A stretch of 64,000 nt of DNA from Macquaria australasica (Eukaryota > Chordata > Actinopteri > Centrarchiformes > Percichthyidae). Below are positions 13,451-26,630 of the stretch, in pieces (within the stretch, counting starts at the first letter, position 1; the number at the start of each line of letters is the position of its first letter). The position numbers and the translations under genes were made by a program. Where the stretch lies: positions 2,501 through 66,500 of the forward strand of contig SEMN01001030.1 of the NCBI GenBank assembly GCA_005408345.1, read 5' to 3'. The notes below the pieces were generated by a model, which searched no databases, was not told the DNA's origin, and saw only the letters and a program-made list of their open reading frames with translations.

Positions 13451-13481
<31 letters not shown>
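13420..13481. repeat. (CA)n compound microsatellite
   Basis: CA units interrupted by cgcacatg and catg, ending in about 15 perfect CA units. Confidence 0.95.
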
Positions 13482-13482
<1 letters not shown>

Positions 13483-13800
13483 TACTGTACAAAGCATTTA
13501 AACAGCTGCTCCATATTCCCATTCCTCAAAACCACACATACATTCATGCACACTTTCCAAGCCACCCAGTGATACAGACTGACTTCAACTGTTGCACAAG
13601 GAAACAAATTTTTCGCACACATAAATGGACATGCAAATACGAACACACAAGCTGGGGCAATTACATTCAATCTGCTTTAAATATACAAATATCTAGGTCC
13701 ACTCCCTCCCTGTGTGCTCACTGGAGTCTCCATTTTTTTCAATTGGAGATCTCCACCTCTGCTTTTGTCCAGCATCAGACCTGTCCTGAGTGGAGCACTG

Positions 13801-13815
13801 ACACCATCTGGTGGC
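13801..13815 (-). promoter_or_regulatory. possible CTCF-like site
   Basis: ACACCATCTGGTGGC is close to the CTCF core read on this strand (GCGCCATCTRGTGGC) with two departures at the outer end. It could equally be part of an old repeat; single-motif evidence only. Confidence 0.2.
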
Positions 13816-14437
13816 TAATTATATCATTACACATTCTGCACACTACATACTGTAACTGTGAAGAAGCACTCGCATCCTATGATAACCACTAATGATACTG
13901 ACATGTAAAAAAAAAACACACAAACTCAATTTCCACTCATTCATGTGAAAATGAAGATGACTTGTAAATTCCATGACATGTCATGCAGAAAGACAAGACG
14001 TCTCCAGCAGCAGGAAACCGAAACAGAGAATCTGTCCAGACTGCAGTCACTTGGAACTGATCAAACAGCGACGGCAGACGCCGGTGGTTTTGATCTCTGG
14101 AGTCGGCCACAAGGTCCCAATCTATTCTCTAACTGGATATCTGTCTGTCGCACGGCACTTCCTGAGAATAAGCACTATACGTACAGTACACAGACAGGGA
14201 AAGAGACACAGATGGAGAGACTGACAGAGAGGCAGAAAATAAGGAGGAAACTCTAAAATGGGATATAATAGCGTCAAAATTCATAACAGCTTGCAAAAAC
14301 CCCAAGAAATGAGGAAAAAGACTAATGTCACGTTTAGTCAACAATTCATTTAAATTGACTTTGTGCTGTGCAGAGTCATTTTACATTAATACATTTATGT
14401 CTGTCGTCTTAGAAAGGTTATATAGTGCATGTTGTCT

Positions 14438-14693
14438 ATATATATTGTTTTCTCTTTGTGGATGGCTCACATAAATACATTTTACTGCACAAATAAAACA
14501 ATTTGATTTAACATAATTTGGAGATTGACCTCATTTTGTACATACTGTATACATACAGTATACACATTAAATGTTTACACTTAACTTACAACCTAACTAA
14601 TGTACTTGACACTCAGTTCACCCTACTTAAAGATTAATGTCAAGGTCTTGCTTTTGTACAATCAATACACAGAGAACACACATTTTTTTCTAT

Positions 14694-14730
<37 letters not shown>
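14438..14730 (+). repeat. recently duplicated repeat, copy 1 (partner at 34209-34499)
   Basis: The sequence from ATATATATTGTTTTCTC to the end of a CA array is nearly identical to 34209-34499. By eye only about four differences occur: two adjacent changes after 'gagattg', one in the 'gatwaatg' block, and one T in a T-run. It includes the near-palindrome TACTGTATACATACAGTA. The segments on either side are unrelated between copies. It has no coding capacity, and I do not recognise the family. Confidence 0.8.
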
Positions 14731-14732
<2 letters not shown>

Positions 14733-14764
14733 GGCTAAGTGGAGCCAGATTGATGAGTCATGGT

Positions 14765-15003
14765 GGGCACTTTCTCTCCCTCTCTCCCATTTGCTCTCCC
14801 TTGCATGTGATCTTTTTGTCCCTCACGCTGTATTTGTTTCTTCACTCCCTTCTGATCCTCTCTCGTCTCCCACCTCCTCATCCTCCTGTCCCACCTCCTT
14901 CTCCGATTTTACTCCTCAACCTTTCGCACATCCTTTCCCTCTGCATCCCTCCCCCACTAATCGTCTCCCCTCTCTTATTCTCACACACTTATCTCCCTCT
15001 GTG
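14765..15003. repeat. polypyrimidine (CT-rich) tract
   Basis: About 240 bases dominated by C and T (ctccc, ctctctc, cctcctc units). It gives a false Ser/Pro/Leu-rich frame. Long purine-pyrimidine asymmetry like this can adopt triplex structures. Confidence 0.7.
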
Positions 15004-15367
15004 AGTTATTACACCCACTCCTCCATGTGGAATCTGCCTCAGAAAGACATTTCCTCCTGGACTGCAGTATCAGAGAGGACAGAGAGAAATGTTTGCTCTG
15101 ACAAAAAAAGAGATAGATGGATGGATAGATAGAAATAAAAATTAACTTTTGTCTACTGCTACAGCTCAATTGCTGTTACACCAATGAAGTCATTAAATTG
15201 TTCCATTAAGAAAAAGAGACAGAATGACTGCCAAAAGAAAGACAGGGAGGGAGAAAAAAGAGGCAAGAGCAATATATAACATTTACAAGGGGATTAGTGT
15301 ACAGCAGTACAGGACATGAAGACCCCCACACGTCAACTCTGAACTTGTTAAGGTAGAACATCTGTGG

Positions 15368-15480
15368 TGGCGCAGGAGGGAGGAGGAGCAGGAGGAGGAG
15401 GAGGAGGAGGAGAAGGTCAGGGGTAAACAGAGAGAGAAAGAGAGAGGGGAGGGGGAGGAAAAAGGAAAAGAGCGGATCAA
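15368..15480. repeat. polypurine (GGA)n/(GA)n tract
   Basis: GGA triplets (about 15378-15413) followed by GA and GGGA units on the plus strand. Confidence 0.8.
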
Positions 15481-15551
15481 AGCATGAGAGCTTTGTGCTC
15501 CCTCTCTTGGCAAGACACTGTGGCTGTGTATGTGTGTGTTTGTCTGTGTGC

Positions 15552-15778
15552 TGTGTGTGTGTGTGTGTGTGTGTGCGCGCACGAATGCCTGTGCTCCTGG
15601 CAGACTCAGACTAGGCATTAAAATCATTGGTGCCGCCAGCATGCCGCGGCCCCCACTGAAAAGGGAGGGAGGTGAGTAGGGAGGGCAGGAGGGAGGGAGT
15701 CACCAAGTGCTAATCAGAGCCATGTGTGTGTGGCCAGCGCTGCTCTGAACAGCTGTTCCCATGCTGAGGACCGGGCCA

Positions 15779-15815
<37 letters not shown>

Positions 15816-15960
15816 TGTCCAGTAAAGCCATACAGGTATAATTCATGGGAACAGCATGAATATGCTTCTAATATGTGTATGATATATAGTTTTTTTTGTT
15901 GTTGTTGTTTTTACTTAACTTTGTCATTCAGTCTTTGTTTGTTTGTTTGTTTGTTTGTTT
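15552..15960. repeat. simple-repeat cluster: (TG)n, (CA)n and (GTTT)n
   Basis: TG units at 15552-15574, CA at 15780-15812, and a GTTT tetranucleotide array at 15934-15960. Between them, 15600-15780 is GC-rich unique sequence. Confidence 0.9.
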
Positions 15961-16274
15961 GAATGCTTTGTGATTTCACAATTTTCCCTCTACATGCTTT
16001 GGCAACACAGATTTGGATTTTCACTTATAATACAGATAAAGCAAATTACGAGTGAAACAGACATGGAAATGGAAAACAGAGAGAGACAGAGAGAGTGACA
16101 CAGGTATGGAAGTGGCATGTCTTTTCCTCCCTCTACCAGGGGGACAACAGGAATAGTCAGGAGAGCAGAGGGAGGAAGCTCTGTTATTTATTCTATCAAT
16201 GGAGGGAGGAAGAGACCCCCACTTTACAACCCACCCCATTAGAGATGCACACACAAGCGCATATGCATCCCACA

Positions 16275-16307
<33 letters not shown>

Positions 16308-16431
16308 TCTACAATGAAGAGGGCATCGATTCATCTTACTTTGCTTGTTTAGATTAGCTGTTTCAGTTTTAGTAATTGGATCTTTAGGCTGCAACAGTGC
16401 TCTCTGAAAAAGTGTTAAGAATACTGTACTC

Positions 16432-16466
<35 letters not shown>

Positions 16467-17073
16467 CGAGGCAGAGCTGTGATGAGCCTGGGGTAATGGG
16501 TTTCTTTGTAGTGGGCAAGGAAGTACAGGAATGTCAGGAATCTCCCCAGAGGATGCAGGGTCTGTCCGGTCAACTCTCTCTCTCTCATGTTCAGGGGTAT
16601 GGCTGTGCATGGTGCATATATGTGTGGCTATACGCATGCACAGAACAAACACAGCAGCTGAAATGAGTGTAAAAACATTTTAAGCCAATAAAGTTTGCTA
16701 ACAACTCCGGGAGCAAATAAAATAAAGCTTTAACCAGAGGCCTTGGGCTTAAATAGGGAGATGAAAGAGTTGTTGGTCAGACTTGGTCAAAAGCTCTAAT
16801 CGCTTTACCAGCTACACTTGATAGTGACACAATAAAATGCTATTCTATCCTGTGTGTCGCTCTTTCCTTTCTTTTTGTCAGGGGTTATATTCACTTCTGT
16901 GTGTCTCTCTGTCTGTCTGTCAATTCCAGGCTAAAGCGAATTCCTTGCTGCGGTGCAGTTTTCAGCCGTGATGTTTGTAACACAAAATGTGCTGGCAGCC
17001 AATCAGAGCAGAGCATCCAGTTGATAACAGAGCCTTTGCAGATCATGAGTGAATTGAGGTTGGAAAGCAGGCA

Positions 17074-17105
<32 letters not shown>

Positions 17106-19381
17106 ATGGTGTAAGGGTGGTTGTGTGTAAACTAAACACAGATCCCCAGTGGTGCTCTGTTCTGCATCAGAGAACAGACAAAAACACACACATGCACACA
17201 GCAAAAAAGGTGAGTCATAGTGGCACATGGAGGACTGAAAAAGAAAGGCAGAAAAGATAAAGACGGACTATCAGATGTGAATCACCAGAGGGAACATACG
17301 TACGTTTGCAAATGAAACATCACTAGCTGTGGTGTTACACTGGGAAAGAGAGAGTCAGTCTGAGAAAAGTGAAGACATGCACAGAGCTGACGGGTGTGGA
17401 GACTGAACAGAACCACACAAAATCTTTTTCATGCACACACACACGCCAGACAGATGAAAAAGAAAGCAAGATGTCCAGTGTAGTCAGAGGATGGAGAGAG
17501 AAGAGAGAGAGGAAGGGAATGAATGATGAGATGAGTGAGTCCAGACTCCACCAGCAAACAGATGTTCAGCACAGTATATATAGGCTGTGATTCAGTCACT
17601 GTAAACACACATTGTTTCCTCATGGAAACTGATATCGCTCATGTTCATCTATTTAAAGGCTTTTTAATCTCCCACAATTTCACAACCGTCACTCACCACA
17701 AAAGAAAAATCAACACGCTGACCCTCACCTCCTTGTCTCTCTCATTTTCACATCCACCCTTTTTTTCCCCTTCTCCCCTCGGAAGAGAGGAGAGGAGAAA
17801 AGGCAGAGGAAACTGTAGGAGAAGGGGAGAGGGAGAATGCATGAGGCTAGGGGAGCAAGGCTGTAATAAGTGGTGACCTGGTGGGCTTTTGGGGGGTCTG
17901 ATGTGTGTTTAAGGGGCCAGGGTTAGGAGGGCATCTAGGGTACAAAGTACAAAACCACACTGAAACCAGAGGATGCTGAGGAGTCAAAGGGCACACACCA
18001 GCTGGAGCAGTTACCAGTGCAGCACAGACACTGGACCAACAACAACCAACAACTTTGACAGTGGAGAGTCAAGGGGAACTCATACTGGAGAGTGAGATAA
18101 ACTACTACAAGGTGTGGGAGAGAAAAATCAGTGACTGTAACGGTGTGGAAAGTGGACCACTTCACTTCCATCTACAGCAGCTTACAGGTACTTACAGGTG
18201 TTAAATCTGGTAATGATAGTGTTGTTTCCAGGCCAGTGAGCAGCTGTCCACCTAGACCTTTGCTGCAAGGATCAGCAAGGCAGAGCTCTCGCAATGAACA
18301 TTTGACACAGCCAAAAAAAAAAAACTTTCTACATGGGAGGGGGCCCACTGTATTTCTTTGCATTGTGTAAAAAGTGAAGGCAGCACACAAACACCAAGTG
18401 ACTGGAGTGCATCCATTGTGAAACCTGCTGGGATCTAGCTCCTGTACAGTAAAAGCTTGAGTCTGTGTCTCTACCTACAGCTCCTCTCTTGTAAGAAACT
18501 GTACATACCATAAAAAAGCCCGCCCCCCCCCAAATAGACAATAAAGACTAACTAGCAGCCCCAGGACGCAGCACCATTCACACTTTAAAAAATAACCAGC
18601 AAAGAGCTATTTAAACAGGACCAGGTTACAGCCCCTCATAAAAGAAATACACACAGGAATAATTGTATCGACACAGCAACCTGGAAGGGAAAAACGCCTC
18701 TCCATGGGGGGGTACCGGGACGCTACGCCGAAGAGTGGTGGTGGTGTTGAGGGGTGCTGTGTGGAAAGGGTGGGAGGGAAAAGGAAAAAGGGGGGAGGAA
18801 GAAAAACAGGTCCCACAGAGCTACCGTGCAGGCGCCAGCAAAGACAGCAAGGGTGGAAAGGAGGGGAGGGGGGAGAAAGACCCTGGTGAAACTCTCAACA
18901 GATGCGTGAAGCCCTTGTCAGCATTCCTGCTAGGTAACGCAAGGTCAGGAGCAAGCAGGAAGACAATATGAGGACTATTTGGGCTCCCTGAGCGCCAGAT
19001 GTGTTTTAATAAGACGGCTGCCCTCCTAGCTAATAAGGTCAGCCTCTGGCTCCAGCCAGACGAGCAAACAAGTAGACTCTTGGCAGGAATTCAGCTCCAG
19101 CTTGGCACAGCCTCCCTCTCTGCTTCCTGCCTCGCTCTCTCACTTGCTCACTCTCTCTCCCACAATCTGAGAGAGATCGAGGGAGGCCGACTCTTTCTCT
19201 CTCTCTCTCTCTCTGTGCGTGTGTGTATGACTCACTCGGGCTCATACACCCGCCTTTTATTAGACACTTCCCTTTTTCTGCAAGGGGAGAGGGAGAACTA
19301 CTGCCTAAAAAACTGGAGACTTTGAGAACATCTGTGCTTGGATCGTGCGCTAACATGCACACACCCACACACATGCAAGTG

Positions 19382-19412
<31 letters not shown>

Positions 19413-20499
19413 GCTTTGTACACAGTTCGTCTGCTGTACAGTTCACGCCACTTGAATACATTTTACAGCTGAACATGAAAAAAGCCACTCTGCTAATGTT
19501 AATAGATAAGTGATGAAAAACTAAAATTAGTTATAAAAAATAATCATTGTACCAATAAATCTGACTTCTCCAGAGGGGAAAATAAAAAAGTGGCATCGGC
19601 GCCAGAGAAGATTGGCTCGCTCTGCACTGAAAGGGAGACAGAGGAGGTGAAGAATGCGGAGGAGGAGGAAGATTAAGAGCTGAGAATGAGAATAAAGGAG
19701 GGAGAAACTAAGAAAGACAAAGATAGAGAGATCAAGAGTGAGAACGAGGACTTTTGGCAGCTTTGGTTGAGGTTCTGTTTACACAAGCTCCTGCCAGTTG
19801 CTTATTGGGTACAAAAAGAAAGTCATTGTCAAGCTAGTCCAAAGCTTGTCTGGCATTTAAACTTGTTCAATTGCCTAATAAAAATGTTGAGAGCAGAGCA
19901 AGAGATCCAAAAGTAACTGGAATCACTGTCTCTCACCAAAATAACTTTCTAATGCTATCAGCGTATTTAAAACATGTGGATGCGTGTCACTGAGGAGAAC
20001 CCAGGTGCCACAGGAAGCAGTGGAGGAAATGTGATTGAGGGGATGTCACAAGCAAAGTGCTGGGTAATTTAACTTCCAATAAACACAGGGATACACACAA
20101 ATAAACTGTCACACTCACAAGATCAATAGTTTACTTAATTTAGTTCTGAATGTAAGAAAAGACTGTGGTATTATGTGCACATTAACTGTAGATACGCTAA
20201 CTGTACTAAACACACACACTCCTCCTGGCTCTCTCTCTGTGATCCTCTGAAGTAAAGTTGACGTCATCCTCGGCCGCACACAAAATCAGCCCATCAAAGA
20301 CAGACCCTCTCCTAATGGTGCCTGCAGTCCTCAAATATTTACCTTAGGGCTGGGCCACGCGATACCACACACGGGCCCCGCTCTCTCACCTATACCTCCA
20401 ATTCACACACACAAGGTTTTTACTCACATGATCAGTCAGGGGCTTAATGGGTAATGGGAGAAATGTAGGAAAAATCAGGATGAATGCCACATTTTTTAA
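15961..20499. other. non-coding with many small microsatellites
   Basis: CA at 16273-16302 and 19390-19412; TG at 16434-16464 and 17078-17105; purine-rich tracts at 17780-17845 and 18770-18890; a C run near 18522-18531. The segment 18985-19160 is unique and free of simple repeats. No exon is supported. Confidence 0.5.
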
Positions 20500-20600
20500 C
20501 TTTACATTGCTTTGACAGGCCCTTTTATCCAAAGAAACTTACATCTGGGAAATAATTTGTGCATTCAGTGTCTTCCACCTGAGCTACAGTCACAGATCTT
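20500..20600 (+). repeat. diverged fragment of a widespread teleost repeat
   Basis: The text CTTTTATCCAAAGAAACTTA closely resembles the teleost repeat block CTTTTATCCAAAGCGACTTA, and is followed by 'cacctgagctacag'. Only this core is recognisable. Confidence 0.45.
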
Positions 20601-23027
20601 TACAGAAAATGTACTGCATTTCCAGTTTTGTTGGGCCATGTAGGTTCCATAGCATTGTAACAAATTACAAAACAAGTGAAGTCACCATTTCTGGTCGGTG
20701 TACTAGATTAGTGGTGAGACAAATAATCAATGTTGCAATATATTATGGTACGGGTCAAGCAGTAAAGTGTGGTCTGTTGTGATATTTAAGCAGATGCGTT
20801 TCCTTCCTTTATACTACAGACATTTGGCATGTAGCCTTTGCCTTTATTCAGTGCTGGTATACACTGTACCATCTTTGCTTTCTATAAACCTCTATAAAAC
20901 AGAAAGCACCTGATAATGCAGTAAATAAATTCAGTATAAATTTATGATTTTGCAAACATTATTTTGCCAATTCAGGGCATCTTTTAGTGTTGTGCTAGTA
21001 TGATCATGATTTAACTTCATATTTCCAGCCCTACACTGTGTGCTCATGAGAGTGTGCTTTTCTGTGTTTGTTGGACATAAGGATCGGACAGGAGACCGTC
21101 ATCCATCACTGGGTTAGAAAAGGTTTCTGTTCAAGAGGTTAGACCTTCCTGTTTTAATGCTAGCAGACAGGGAACATTTGGCTAGGTGTAATTTGAGATG
21201 ACCTCATCACAGCAAGCACAAGGTTACAAGGTCAGCAGGCCTTATCGTTCAGCAGCAGGCCCTGTTTCTGCTCCACACTGACCCCCCTCTACTCGCTGAC
21301 TGTCACACACACGCACACACAGACTCAAACACAAATGTGTCTGTGTTCCCACGGTTGCAGCCGGTCTACGGGTTGATGTATAGCAGCTTGTAAAGCGGGG
21401 CTGTCAGTCAGCTTTAACAGCCTATCACAGAGATCCAACAGGACCACAGTCATGCATGCAGCCTGAGGCCACTGACTGGCTCAACAACACTCCATAAAAG
21501 CAGCTCAGACTCCATGCTCACTGACTCAACCAAGTACAGCAAAAACAATGGAGAAAGACGGCTTTGATCCACACTGACACATACTCACACTCGGGATGCT
21601 CCGGTGCTCAAAACGTTCTCACATGTGTGCGCAAACGCAACACAACAGCTCACACTGTCTGTCTGTCCATATCACACAATGATAAGCCTATACACACACA
21701 ACCCTGAACAACTCTGGCACCTGTGGAGCTGTGCAGTGTTGGAGCCCATCCAAAGCCTGCTATCAGTCCAACACAGAGGACACATGTTCCATATTGAGTG
21801 GAAGTCAAAAAGCATCTGATCACTCCTCGGCCAGCGTCAGTCTGTCTGAGGCTCTGGTTTGTAGAAATTGCTATGCTTACCGCTCTCCTCAGGCAAACCA
21901 ACAGGTGGACAATATTGGCTCACAAAATCCCCATCTGGCCTGGACCAAACACACAGTGTTATCATATACACAGGACAGTGAGGACATGGGTAACACGATC
22001 TTACGAATGTCATTCCCTAAAGGATCCACAATCTGCACAGAACCACATGTTTTTACCTAACATCACATTGCATTCATTGATCCGCAGTGGACTGGATTCG
22101 AGCCACATTGGATTGGAGATCAAAGATGACAGGTCGTTTTAGTTAAAAAACATGTACGGTAAAAGACGGCTAGGATTGCTGATGAATCTCACAGAGCTAG
22201 TCGTGAAATTTAACAACAGCACAAAGTAATGGGCTTATAAAAGGATACAATATCAGACTGGTATAACAATTAGAGTTTGGAGTTAAGATGGTTTCATGTC
22301 ATAGGGTTTAATGCAGGTACAGTTTTGATTTTAAAAATACGTGTGTATTGCTAGAGGCTGGTTTCACCAACTGTAAATTCAGATAACCGTACCCTGGACA
22401 CTTTAGTATTGATTTTTCAATGTGTTCTATGAGAATTTAAAGAGCGCCTTTAATTTCCACTGAAATAAGCATCATAAACCCCTTGGAAATCACTTCATAA
22501 AAAAAAAAGATACTGGTTATATGCAAATCAAAAAGTACCTCCACTATGAGATGATTTAGTTGCAGTCTGTGGCGAATTATCTTTGGATTCCATTACATTA
22601 AAATCAACAGTGGTAATGCATATTGTAAATCAGGGCCATAGTAGCTACCATGGAGGACACCGAGGTCATGTCCACTGCCTTTTATTGATTTATATGTGTT
22701 CAGCAACCTGGGGAGAGTTTATATTGTACATTTAAAATCTTACACATGGTGGGAATCCTATAAGCTTACTCAATTTTTTTAAAGCCTTTAAATTTGACTA
22801 GTTTTAGGCAAGCAAAATAATAAATAAATAAAGACTTCAGCACATTTTATTCCTTGCAGTGTGGAGATGGCTTTGAAACACAATTTAGACCTTCATGATG
22901 GGAAATAAAATCTGCGGTCAGTATAACCGAAAAGCTAACTGAATAAATAAAAGTATGAAAAATAATTTTAAAAAAAGTAATTAAAATATTCTAGAAACCA
23001 TCTTTGAACATTTTTGGCCCTAGTGAA
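20601..23027. other. non-coding, no gene seen
   Basis: AT-rich unique sequence without long simple repeats. Small reading frames at 21604-22142 have no recognisable domain and no supporting splice signals. Confidence 0.5.
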
Positions 23028-23068
23028 GGGGGGGGGGTGGAGGGGTGGGGGGTATGGGGGGGGGGGGG
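23028..23068 (+). repeat. guanine-run block (potential G-quadruplex)
   Basis: Consists of four or more runs of 4-13 G separated by one to three bases (T, A, TAT, TGGA). The plus strand therefore fulfils the usual four-run quadruplex pattern. The surrounding DNA is AT-rich, so the block is abrupt. Confidence 0.75.
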
Positions 23069-24764
23069 TACCTTCAGTATTTCTAGTATCCTGGCTACAG
23101 CCCCAATTTTAATGTATGGCCATATATTACAGTATATAGAATAGCATGTGAAGGTAACAAGTGGACACAAGCACACTTAAGGTAATAAGTCTGGCAGACG
23201 CACATTTGTGTCAACTGAGTGTAAATAAATATTCATTAGTGCGCTGCTAAGCTACCTGACCTGTGACCCCCTCACTTCCTGTCCTCCGAGGGTATCGAGG
23301 AGCAGAGCTGCAGGCGGATATGAAGCCTAATAAAGAATTCACTCTTCTTTGCCTGTCTCCTCTTTTTGTCCTTTTCTGTTTGATGTGTAGCTTGTCTGCA
23401 TTTGAAGTGGTTTTCAAAAAGACACGCGTGCAGTAGCAGAGAGGGGATGTCGCACAGAAAGGTCTCCTCAAACATCACAGGAATAATAAGTGTTGATTGG
23501 CATAGCACTTTCAACTAATAAACTGAGCGAGCTCCTGTTACTATAGGAACCAGCACAAAGGTGCCATACTATAGCCATTTTGTCTTTTTAAAAGTTATAG
23601 ATGACTATCAGCCAAAAAAGCTAAAGCTATTGTTTTTCTTGGCAATTTAACAAACAATCACACAGTGTAGTTGGCATGAGATAGGTATTATATTGTTGAT
23701 TAAAATAGACATTTGTTGTCAGCTACCAACCAGTTCAAAGCATCATTTAATTTTTCATCCAGGAGACAAATCTTAGTTATCATTATAGACTATACACTAA
23801 CAAGAGCATCAAATGATCCCCCTGTACACTGCTGTTAGACAATATACACACAGATTATTAACCTGTTTGTGGTAATTTGAAGAACCATATCATTTGGACA
23901 TCTTAAACAGTTAAGCACTATAACATTAACAGTCTAATTCAGTCAGTGTAATTAGCTGACACACCTGGTATTTATTAGCCTGGTATTATTGTTGTTTCCT
24001 GACATCTCTACCTGCTCCTGAACCAAAGCTGCAACAACGCCACTCTTATCCTTACCAAGCTCTCACAGGCTTTCACAACACAGATAACATTCAGTTGCGT
24101 GTCTCCGGCCTGAAGGCCTGACAGGCAATAGGAATGACTTATGTTGCTTTAGAGGAAATACGGATCTGTGCCAAAGCACAATGGCCCCGACAGCCTCCAC
24201 AATTAGTCATACATATACACACACACACACAAACACAAGGATGTCCTCTCCCTCTATAGTATATGTATGGGTTTAGTGGCTGCATGGCTTCAGTCCATAT
24301 CAGTGACCTTCTTCATCCTGTCTGATATGATACTATCAGTACAACCGACTGCCCAGTCGAATCACTGTCACCTGACTGGAAAAGCCACCGATGACACTGG
24401 ACAGAGGTTAGGAGACAGGGTGGGGATGAAACAGAGAAACTACAGCAGGAACAGTGAGTGATCAAGGAAACACACTAGTGAGAGAAAGAGACCTGATGGA
24501 TGTAAAGGTAAGGTGGGTGAATTGGAGGGTAGAAAAGATCTAAACAAACCGGTCCACAGAGAAGAGTAAGGAGATACAAAAAACATGAAATGAAAACAGG
24601 TAAGAGGAGAAAAGGAGAGAATAAGGAACGTGTGTGTTTGTTGAGGTTCAGAGTGATGTTGAGGGAGATAAAGAATTAGTCATGCTGTGACTCATGCATA
24701 CAGTCAGTAAAAGACAAACACAGAACTATTTCACTATACAACACACACACATGCATCTACACAC

Positions 24765-24772
<8 letters not shown>

Positions 24773-24806
<34 letters not shown>
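24773..24806. repeat. (CA)n microsatellite
   Basis: About 17 CA units, preceded by interrupted CA/CATA units from 24741. Confidence 0.95.
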
Positions 24807-24808
<2 letters not shown>

Positions 24809-25826
24809 CCTTTTATCCTTTTATCGAAGTTTGTCACAGCTGGCAGTAACCTTTAAGAATTTTAAATGAATAAAATGTAGAGATCTGGGAACAGGCTGGC
24901 TCAGATATTTATATGGTCATGTGGCCTCACAGTCTTTAATTATTAGCTATTATAGATTTTATCCTGATAGACTCATCAGAAAGTAATACACCCTGAATAC
25001 AGTTTTGTATGTATGTGCGCACATAAACAAGATTTCCCTGCATCAAAATGCTTGTGGGATTATACTGATTTTATTAATGAAAATATCTAAATGTAATGCA
25101 ATTATACAAAAAATAAACCGTGTAAATTGACAGAAGGCAGATAGGTGGCAGGACTAATTGGTGAAACCCTAGTTGGTTTACTCTGAAACAAAATAAAGAG
25201 TACTTTTTTCTCAGTACTAAGTCTGAAAAATTACATACATAAAACTGCTGATTCCAAGTTAAAGCAGCTAATCAAACTTCTGTACCAGACAATATATTGA
25301 CAAAGAATCTCTTCTAACCTTGCACACTAACTCAGTCAAAAAATGCCCATTCACTTCATTGTGTCTCGCTGACTACTTTTCCTAGAGAAGAGGAAAAGAC
25401 CAGGCAGGGACCAGAGAGAGATAAGGTAGAAAAGGCGAGACTGATGTGTGGAGAAGGAGGTCAAGAGTTATCACCCTGGGTGAGGACTTGTCATCACCTT
25501 CGCAAACAGAGAGCTAGAACTTGAATCAGAGAGGAAAAGGCAACGCACGGACATCAAAACCCGGCTGGACTCTATTTCATACATCATCTGCTTTGTGTGC
25601 ACATTGCAAAGTTGTGCATGGTTGTGCATGTGCTCCTCTGCATGTGTTTATGCTGCAGAGAGCCTTCTCTTTTCCAGTGTGAGAGGCAAAGTGATGGTAT
25701 GGTTGTGTTCGGAAGACCCCTGCCAGAATGGACACCTCCTCAGTCTTTAATGCCCCCTCCTGAGGTGTGAGATCATGTCTGCACCAGGGATGTTGCCAAC
25801 AGAACAGAGAAGCATGCACAAACCAA

Positions 25827-25857
<31 letters not shown>

Positions 25858-26425
25858 CCGTGAGTGTGCATATGTATGTAAGCATGTGTGTGAAGCAGAT
25901 GGGAGGAAAGAAAGAAATTAGAGAGGGGTAAAAGGAGAGTAGCGACAGAAAGTCTGCAAGAGCGTGTGTGTGTGTGTCTGTGTGTTGGACTGAGGGGGCT
26001 GTAAGGGGTTAGGGGGAGGCAGAATGGAGAGGAGAGGGGGAGTAGTGTGGTTAGGCATCCAGAGTCAGTGAACATTTTTCTGGCAGGCCCTCTCTATGCT
26101 CCTGGCTGCTTGCCCGGCTCTGAAGCAAACTTAAACAAACTCCTGTTGCAGCCATCTGCTGGGCCCACGGGATAAATCACAGCACTGCTCCGCTCTGTAC
26201 TGCTCAGCCGCACCACTATCAGGTTACTGTGTTAGTGGCCTCACACACACACACACACACTCACACGCTCACTCTCAGGCATGCAGGCACACACTGCAGT
26301 CTCTCTCTCATCCACACACACACACACACACACACCGAGCTACGCGTCAGCCTGGAGCCAGGGCCTGCCATGGGGCTCACACCACCAGGAGAGGCCAGCA
26401 ACATGTGGCCCTGCTAATACCACAG
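24807..26425. other. non-coding with small CA/TG arrays
   Basis: TG at 25826-25850 and CA at 26241-26260 and 26316-26335. The stretch 26085-26225 is unique and may be a regulatory element; it contains GATAAATCACAG-like text. No coding signal. Confidence 0.45.
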
Positions 26426-26630
26426 GGAGAGATGAAGAGGAGGGGGGAGAAGAGAGAGGAAAAGAGGGGAGAAAGGGGGAAAAGAGGGAAAGGGGGGGGG
26501 CGGGGGTGCAGAGAAAGAAAGAGGAGGACTGAGGTGATGGGGGGGACAGGGGAGAGAAAGGGAGAGATGAACAGAAGATAGAGCTGGGAGAAGAAGAAAG
26601 AGAAAAAAAGGGAGAGAGGAGAAGACCTCT
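26426..26630. repeat. long polypurine tract
   Basis: Roughly 200 bases of almost pure A/G on the plus strand, with a run of G at about 26491-26500. It produces several overlapping false Ser/Pro/Leu frames on the minus strand. Potential triplex-forming DNA. Confidence 0.8.
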
